From positions 2,116-21,920 of the forward strand of contig DDXK01000107.1 in the NCBI GenBank assembly GCA_002347185.1: 19,805 nt of DNA, given 5' to 3'. The position numbers were made by a program, and so were the translations under genes. This document shows, one piece after another, positions 15,568 to 19,805 of this stretch (its first letter is position 1; each line of letters begins with the position of its first letter). The notes beneath the pieces were generated by a model. That model searched no databases. It had not been told where the DNA came from and was given only the letters and a program-made list of their open reading frames with translations. The DNA comes from Desulfobulbaceae bacterium UBA2262. Its GTDB lineage: Bacteria; Desulfobacterota; Desulfobulbia; Desulfobulbales; Desulfurivibrionaceae.

Positions 15568-15622
15568 GTTCCCTGTCGGGCAATTTCCCCTGCTGTTGGC
15601 AACCAGTCCGAGAAAAGAGCGC

Positions 15623-16471
15623 TCAGGCTTCCTCCGGCCTTCGGAAGAGGTGATGGGCGAGTGGCCCCCTGCCCTTGCCCAGGGCGAGCGGAGTGCTTTG
15701 CCGCAGAAGGGTGTCCAGGAAGGCGGTTGCCTGGAAAAAGGCCTGGCGGTCGTCCCCGCAGCGGAGGTGGTAGGCGGCGAAGGCCGAGGCAAAGGTGCAG
15801 CCGGTCCCGTGGCTGTTGCGGGTGCGGATGCGCGGGTGGCGGGAGGTGACGACCTCGAGCCCCGGTCCGTGGCGGCGGATGAGGAAGTCCTCCACCAGGG
15901 GTTCCTCCTCCCGGAGATGGCCGCCGGTGAGGATGACGGCGCGCAGGTTGGGGTAGGCGGCAAAGAGGGTGGCCGCCGCTTCCTGGCCCTCCGCCGGGGT
16001 CTGCACCGGCAGCCCGGTCAGCTCCCGCAGTTCCGGAAGGTTCGGGGTGAGCACCGTCGCCTTCTTGAGGAGGGCGGCAAGGCCGCTGCCGCCATGGTCG
16101 GCGGCGAGCAGCGGGTGGCCGTCGCTGGCTTTGAGCACGGGGTCGCAGATGAGCTCGCCGGCAAAGCCGGCGATGGCCTCGGCGGCGGCTAAGGCGATGG
16201 CGCCGGTGCCGAGCATGCCGGTTTTGATGTGGCTGACCGGCAGGTCGGCGAGGACCAGCTCGATCTGCCTTCTGACAAAGTCGGGAGCGACGGGCAGGGT
16301 GGCCGCGACGCCCAGGCTGTTCTGGGCGGTGAGGCAGGTGATGGCTGCGGCGCCGTAGACGCCGATGGCGGTGCAGGTTTTCAGGTCCGCCTGTATGCCG
16401 GCTCCTCCCGAGGGGTCGGAGCCGGCAATGCTGAGAAGCGCCCTCTCACCCGGGACTTCTGTCAGGGGCAT
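15623..16471 (-). CDS. thiD: Hydroxymethylpyrimidine/phosphomethylpyrimidine kinase (ThiD)
   Basis: Catalyses both phosphorylations of the thiamine pyrimidine precursor. The protein has 282 residues from ATG 16471. LLSIAGSDPSGGAGIQADLKT (split by family motif at 12-32) is the hydroxymethylpyrimidine-binding start, ICDPVLKASDG (108-118) and LTPNLPE (141-147) are typical inner motifs, and HGTGCTFASA (221-230) supplies the anion hole and catalytic Cys225. The start lies just after the stop of the FKBP gene (four bases between them), so the two are one transcript despite unrelated functions. An in-frame extension to 16609 reads through the FKBP gene and is rejected. No other thiamine gene is visible. 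Confidence 0.93.
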   Translation of the reverse strand: MPLTEVPGERALLSIAGSDPSGGAGIQADLKTCTAIGVYGAAAITCLTAQNSLGVAATLPVAPDFVRRQIELVLADLPVSHIKTGMLGTGAIALAAAEAIAGFAGELICDPVLKASDGHPLLAADHGGSGLAALLKKATVLTPNLPELRELTGLPVQTPAEGQEAAATLFAAYPNLRAVILTGGHLREEEPLVEDFLIRRHGPGLEVVTSRHPRIRTRNSHGTGCTFASAFAAYHLRCGDDRQAFFQATAFLDTLLRQSTPLALGKGRGPLAHHLFRRPEEA

Positions 16472-16475
16472 GGCT

Positions 16476-16946
16476 TCAGGCGCAGCCGCAGCCAGTGGCC
16501 ATCCGGGCCGGGCTGTCGATGGAGAGCAGGGTGATCTGGTAGGTGATCTCCTGGCCGGCCAGCGGGTGGTTGAAGTCCACGGTGACCTTGTCCTTGTCCA
16601 CGGCGACAACGGTGGCCGGCACCGTGTGCTGCTCGCCCTCTTTTTCCAGATTCATGCCCAGGACCATGCCCGGCGTGAGGGGTTGCTCCCCGAAGTTCTG
16701 CCGCGGCACCGCCATGATCAGTTCCTCGTTCTTCTTGCCGTATGCCGCCTCGGCCGGCACCCTGACGGTTTTGCTTTCGGCAACGGCCATGCCCAGTACC
16801 GCCCGTTCGAAGGCGGGCAGGACGCTGCCGGTGCCGAGCTGGAAGCTCAAGGGGCCTGTTTCCTGGGAGGTTTCGAATTTTTCGCCGCTGGCGAGCAGCC
16901 CTTCATACACTATGGTGACGGAATCGTTTTCAGTGACGCGCTGCAT
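16476..16946 (-). CDS. SlyD-like FKBP-type peptidyl-prolyl isomerase
   Basis: Cytoplasmic prolyl isomerase and chaperone of 156 residues. It begins with the FKBP strand VTIVYEGLLASGEKFETS, then GPLSFQLGTGSVLPAFERAVLGM, and the chaperone insert (IF domain) around AAYGKKNEELIMAVPRQNF. VDFNHPLAGQEITYQI is the SlyD signature. The C-terminus ends in ATGCGCA, a short remnant of the metal-binding tail of E. coli SlyD without the histidine run. AGGAG lies upstream at a somewhat long distance (about eleven bases). It is the first gene of a unit with thiD and has a good promoter directly upstream. Confidence 0.92.
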   Translation of the reverse strand: MQRVTENDSVTIVYEGLLASGEKFETSQETGPLSFQLGTGSVLPAFERAVLGMAVAESKTVRVPAEAAYGKKNEELIMAVPRQNFGEQPLTPGMVLGMNLEKEGEQHTVPATVVAVDKDKVTVDFNHPLAGQEITYQITLLSIDSPARMATGCGCA

Positions 16947-17040
16947 TGGTGATGAGGCTCCTTGGTTTTTTCAGGTTCGTGGGAATGACTCCGGAGAGCC
17001 GGGGGGAACTTCTTTCTCGCCCTCTGCTCCGTGTGTGCTT

Positions 17041-17069
17041 ACCATAAGACCGGCCCCCTGCCGGGTCAA
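17041..17069 (-). promoter_or_regulatory. Sigma-70 type promoter for the FKBP-thiD unit
   Basis: On the minus strand TTGACC (17069-17064), a 17-base spacer and TATGGT (17046-17041). The TGA stop codon of the upstream 73-residue gene is part of the -35 box. The expected start near 17034 gives a leader of about 88 bases. Confidence 0.55.
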
Positions 17070-17287
17070 GACCGGCCCCTCTCCAGCCGCCATTTGAGGC
17101 AGAGCAGCCCCAGGGGAGCCAGGTGGAAGCAGAGGTCGAAGATATCGATGGGTCTGGAGAGCTGGCCGTTTTTCAGCATGAGGAGCTTTTCCACCGCATG
17201 GGGCATGGGGTGGAAGGGGGCGAGCAGCATGAAGAATGCCAGAGCGAGCAGGATGGAATAGGGGATATCCGCGAGGATTTTCCGCAT
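17066..17287 (-). CDS. Small two-helix membrane protein of unknown function
   Basis: Protein of 73 residues with two hydrophobic segments (about 8-25 and 52-66) joined by a polar loop holding KLLMLKNGQLSRPIDIFDL. I recall similar short membrane proteins with the ADIPYS start and MLKNG...PIDIFDL core in several proteobacteria, but none has a known function. The start is ATG 17287: AGGAA is six bases upstream, inside the end of the preceding gene. The alternative TTG 17293 overlaps that gene's stop codon. Coupling to the 501-residue gene is very tight. Confidence 0.75.
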   Translation of the reverse strand: MRKILADIPYSILLALAFFMLLAPFHPMPHAVEKLLMLKNGQLSRPIDIFDLCFHLAPLGLLCLKWRLERGRS

Positions 17288-17289
17288 CT

Positions 17290-18795
17290 TCAATTCCTGG
17301 CGCTTTCCAGGTTCGCGCTGCGGACCTCCAGCTTGGCGATGAGCCGTCCCATCGTGGTTTTCACGGCCCTGCTCTCGCTTTGCTCCGATTCATCGCTGGT
17401 GTAGTCGTCTACCTCGAAGCTGAAGAGCAGCTTTTCCAGCCGACCGCCGTATGCGGCAAGGGTCTCCTTGGCGAGGGCGTAGAGCCCGTCGTAGGGGAAG
17501 GGCCGCTCGATTCCGGAAAGCTTGCTTTCGATGTAGCTCTGCAGCTTGAAGATCTCGGTCTGGCTGTTGCCGTAATAGATTGTGCAGCCGGCAAGAATTT
17601 CGACGAGCTGTCTGTGCAGATCGCTCGCCTTGATCGCCCTTTGCCCGCCCAAGGAGCAGAAAAGCAGCTTCAACGCCCGGACAAAACCCTTGAGGCCCAT
17701 GAAGAATTCCGTCGTCTTTTCCGCAGCCAGGGTATTGGGGTTGACTGCGGAGCCTGGCTCCTCGATGCGCCGACGTATTTCCGGAAGTATCGTCGCCTTG
17801 AGGGAGAGCTGGAGGTTGCTCACCTCGTTCAGGATCAGGGGGAGCAGGCGGACCAGATTCAGGGTCTTCGCCTTGTGGCGCAGGTCGACAAGGTTGCGGG
17901 CCAGGGTGGGGATGAGTTGGGCGAGCCTTTCCAGAATCTGCGGGGCCGGGCTTCCCTTGAGGGCGGTCAGCTCCTGCTCGATCTTGTCCACGGAGAGGAT
18001 TTCCCCCGGCGGATTCTGCTGGAAATACTCGACAAAGGACTTTATCTGGTCCGTGGCCCGCAGCATGACCCGCAACTGGTGGTCGATTATGGCGCGGGCA
18101 AGTCCGGTGAAGCCGCCGAGGTCGATGGCCCTGATTTTTTTTTCAAGCTCCGAGGCAAGGGCCTTGAGTTCCAGGAGGGTCGGGTTGCCGTCTTCCTGAT
18201 GCTCTTCCTTGACCAGGCAATAAAAGGAGTAGCCATCCTCGACGAGCTCGCTGTTTCGCTTGTGCTGTTCTCTGGCCAGGGGCAGCAGCGCCTTGAGGGA
18301 AAGGCTCTCCCTGATCGCTTTGTCCGCGGCGAGCAGCTTGTTGATGTGGGAGAGCCAGGAGTTGTAAAGGGCCTTGTGTTCGGCGCAGCCGTCGATGATC
18401 GCCTGCACCTGGGCTGTCGCCTTTTCCGGCGCGATGGTCCGGCGGCGGATATCGATCTCCAGGGCGCCCAGCTCGTTTTCGCATTTTTCCATGTAGAGGA
18501 AAAGACTTTTTGCCTCGACGGGATGCTGGTCCCTGGCTTCGGCCAGCATGGGGGGAACTTGCAGAAAGGCGCAGAGCTGTTCGTAGGCGCCGAAGTTGCA
18601 TTTGTCCCATTGGGCGACCGACCGGGAGGCAGGCAGGGAGACGGCCTCCTGCCGGTGCGCGGCCAGGGTCCCTCTCGCCCTGGCGATCAGCTCGGCGACC
18701 TGCGCGTACTCGCCGATGGCGTCGTCCTGCTCCTGGCAGGGCGGCGGCGGGTCGAGGCAGGGCTGCATGCGGACGAATTCGGTGGCCTGGGACAT
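17290..18795 (-). CDS. Unrecognised 501-residue helical protein
   Basis: I do not recognise this protein. It is predicted soluble: no signal peptide and no strong membrane helix. It is mostly alpha-helical by appearance, with Leu, Glu, Lys and Arg spaced as in helical bundles or coiled coils (for example around LELKALASELEKKIRAIDL and LPLILNEVSNLQLSLKATI), and a Pro-rich start (CLDPPPPCQEQDD). The C-terminal tail has acidic SDESEQSESR. ATG 18795 is chosen because GAAGG lies six bases upstream; an extension to 18903 would read through gene-free DNA. It is followed after two bases by the 73-residue membrane gene, so the two probably work together, perhaps with the small protein as a membrane anchor. 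A long open frame exists on the opposite strand but looks like a shadow. Confidence 0.7.
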   Translation of the reverse strand: MSQATEFVRMQPCLDPPPPCQEQDDAIGEYAQVAELIARARGTLAAHRQEAVSLPASRSVAQWDKCNFGAYEQLCAFLQVPPMLAEARDQHPVEAKSLFLYMEKCENELGALEIDIRRRTIAPEKATAQVQAIIDGCAEHKALYNSWLSHINKLLAADKAIRESLSLKALLPLAREQHKRNSELVEDGYSFYCLVKEEHQEDGNPTLLELKALASELEKKIRAIDLGGFTGLARAIIDHQLRVMLRATDQIKSFVEYFQQNPPGEILSVDKIEQELTALKGSPAPQILERLAQLIPTLARNLVDLRHKAKTLNLVRLLPLILNEVSNLQLSLKATILPEIRRRIEEPGSAVNPNTLAAEKTTEFFMGLKGFVRALKLLFCSLGGQRAIKASDLHRQLVEILAGCTIYYGNSQTEIFKLQSYIESKLSGIERPFPYDGLYALAKETLAAYGGRLEKLLFSFEVDDYTSDESEQSESRAVKTTMGRLIAKLEVRSANLESARN

Positions 18796-19210
18796 CTTTA
18801 GCCTTCGGAGCAATTTTTTTTGAAAAGTTATGTGGTTACAGTCTGTTGTCTGTTTCTGGCCTGGGCTGGATCCACCCTGGGTGAAGGCATGCATAGTAGT
18901 CAATTTTCAGGGGATGTGCTACTCTAAATCGGCCTTGCGCATCGGGAGGGGAAGAGGCCGCGTACACGGCCTGGCGCGGGAGTTTGCCGGCCGGCGGAGA
19001 TGTTTTTCCCCTGCGGGAGCCCTTTTCTCTGGGCGCCTGGACTCTCTCTCTTGACAAGTTCGGCGGATGGGCATATGCTTGCGTGTTTTTCAAGGACAGT
19101 CATGGGGCTGTCTGCGCGGCTCCTGACTGAGCGAGATTCGAAGCCTTCGGCTGGCCAGAATGCTGGGCGGCCCGGGCAGGGGAGAGAGCAAGCCATAAGG
19201 CCTGAACAGT
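18796..19210. other. Divergent intergenic region before hisI
   Basis: These 415 bases hold no credible gene. I see the hisI-side promoter, a possible small hairpin (GACAG…CTGTC) and an AAGCC-TTC-GGCTT-like hairpin in the hisI leader. I find no histidine-rich leader peptide, no T-box-like element and no convincing promoter for the 501-residue gene on the minus strand. Confidence 0.5.
19051..19079 (+). promoter_or_regulatory. Sigma-70 type promoter for hisI-hisG
   Basis: A perfect TTGACA (19051-19056), a 17-base spacer and TATGCT (19074-19079, 4/6). Transcription from about 19086 gives a leader of about 125 bases. Confidence 0.6.
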
Positions 19211-19591
19211 ATGAGTGTATTGCGATTTGACAAGGGCAACAACGGCCTGTTGCCGGCCATTGCCCAGGACCATCTCACCGGCCAGGTGCTGATGCTTGCC
19301 TATATCAACGAGGAGGCCTGGCAAAAAACCCTGGCCACGGGAAAGGCCCATTACTGGAGCCGTTCCCGCAACCAGATCTGGCTCAAGGGCGAGTCCTCGG
19401 GCCATGTGCAGCTGGTCAAGGAGATTTTTGTCGACTGCGACGCCGACACCGTGATCTACAAGGTGGAACAGCTTGGTGGCGCGGCCTGTCATAAAGGTTA
19501 TCGCAGCTGTTTCTTCCGGAAGGTGGAGGGGGGGGAGCTCGTTAGCAACGATACGCCGGTGTTTGACCCCGGGGAGGTATACAGGAAATGA
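19211..19591 (+). CDS. hisI: Phosphoribosyl-AMP cyclohydrolase (HisI)
   Basis: Opens the adenine ring of phosphoribosyl-AMP in the third step of histidine synthesis; cytoplasmic zinc enzyme. The protein has 126 residues, the length of the stand-alone cyclohydrolase without the HisE pyrophosphohydrolase domain. The family blocks are QVLMLAYINEEAW, AHYWSRSRNQIWLKGESSGH and VDCDADT (Asp75, Asp77, Asp79), then Cys93 and Cys100 for zinc in AACHKGYRSCFF. The start has only a distant AAGG-type ribosome binding site. Its stop overlaps the hisG start (ATGA), so the two are translationally coupled. Confidence 0.96.
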   Translation: MSVLRFDKGNNGLLPAIAQDHLTGQVLMLAYINEEAWQKTLATGKAHYWSRSRNQIWLKGESSGHVQLVKEIFVDCDADTVIYKVEQLGGAACHKGYRSCFFRKVEGGELVSNDTPVFDPGEVYRK

Positions 19592-19805
19592 ATGTTCTGA
19601 AGTTGGGCGTGCCCAAGGGCAGCCTCGAAAAGGCGACCATCGAGCTGTTTGAAAAATCCGGCTGGCGGATCAAGCTCTCTTCCCGCAATTACTTTCCCGA
19701 GGTGGATGATCCGGAGCTCTCCTGTTCCATCTGCCGGCCGCAGGAAATGTCCAGCTATGTGGAAAAGGGGGTTCTCGACGCCGGGATCACCGGCAAGGAC
19801 TGGAC
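19588..19805 (+). CDS. hisG: ATP phosphoribosyltransferase (HisG), 5' part cut by window end
   Basis: First enzyme of histidine synthesis, joining ATP and PRPP. Only about 72 codons are in the window. The start is ATG 19588, whose ATGA overlaps the hisI stop; GGAGG (19573-19577) lies ten bases upstream. The visible protein begins MNVLKLGVPKGSLEKATIEL and continues to VLDAGITGKDW, the normal HisG N-terminus with its DAGITG block. Whether it is the long form with a C-terminal regulatory domain cannot be seen here, although the N-terminus (no HisZ-dependent trimming visible) fits the long type. Confidence 0.93.
   Translation, partial: MNVLKLGVPKGSLEKATIELFEKSGWRIKLSSRNYFPEVDDPELSCSICRPQEMSSYVEKGVLDAGITGKDW

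Noticed and set aside
17236..18801. A 521-codon plus-strand open frame opposite the 501-residue gene
   Set aside because: The minus frame has a ribosome binding site, fits the coupling with the 73-residue gene and looks like a helical protein; the plus frame looks like an antisense shadow. I am less sure here than for other shadows.
19080..19210. Histidine attenuator before hisI
   Set aside because: The leader has only weak hairpins, and no short open frame with a run of histidine codons.

Overview
The window is GC-rich DNA with closely packed genes on both strands. It looks like a chromosomal segment of an anaerobic Desulfobacterota (former Deltaproteobacteria) bacterium. The reasons are a periplasmic multiheme c-type cytochrome next to HybA-like and HybB-like redox subunits, a MerR-like protein ending in the Cys-Trp-Glu cysteine motif often seen in that phylum, a DUF748/AsmA giant protein, and several small conserved Desulfobacterota-type proteins. 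The taxonomic call is inference; no rRNA or tRNA gene was seen. No mobile element or CRISPR array was found.

Layout. (1) 1-1164: the 3' part of ftsH, closed by an intrinsic terminator whose loop is the stop codon. (2) 1165-1732: a 568-base intergenic region unusually rich in perfect dyads: two identical 14-base palindromes, a weaker dyad between them, a 16-base AT palindrome, a 9-base inverted repeat and a possible sigma-54 promoter. (3) 1733-4508: a three-gene redox operon made of a five-heme periplasmic cytochrome, a Tat-exported four-cluster ferredoxin-like subunit with a C-terminal anchor, and a polytopic NrfD/HybB-type quinone-interacting subunit. No catalytic oxidoreductase subunit is present. 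(4) 4509-7322: two tandem GC hairpins, then a membrane sensor with a histidine-kinase-like C-terminus whose ATP-binding motifs look degraded, then a small MerR-like regulator. (5) 7341-11780, minus strand: a divergent PrmA-like methyltransferase and a 1165-residue DUF748/AsmA-like protein. (6) 11938-12669: plsC. (7) 12676-14849, minus strand: an STAS-like hypothetical protein, an LD-carboxypeptidase and coaX. (8) 15032-15567: cutA and a ten-cysteine mini-protein. (9) 15623-18795, minus strand: thiD, a SlyD-like FKBP, a 73-residue membrane protein and a 501-residue helical protein of unknown function. (10) 19211-end: hisI and the start of hisG.

Functionally, most genes are housekeeping: protein quality control (FtsH, SlyD), cofactor synthesis (CoaX, ThiD), phospholipid and histidine synthesis, and peptidoglycan recycling. 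The accessory core is region 2-4. A membrane-bound electron conduit between the quinone pool and periplasmic cytochromes is preceded by an elaborate control region and followed by a signalling pair. I infer that these belong together; the sequence does not prove it.
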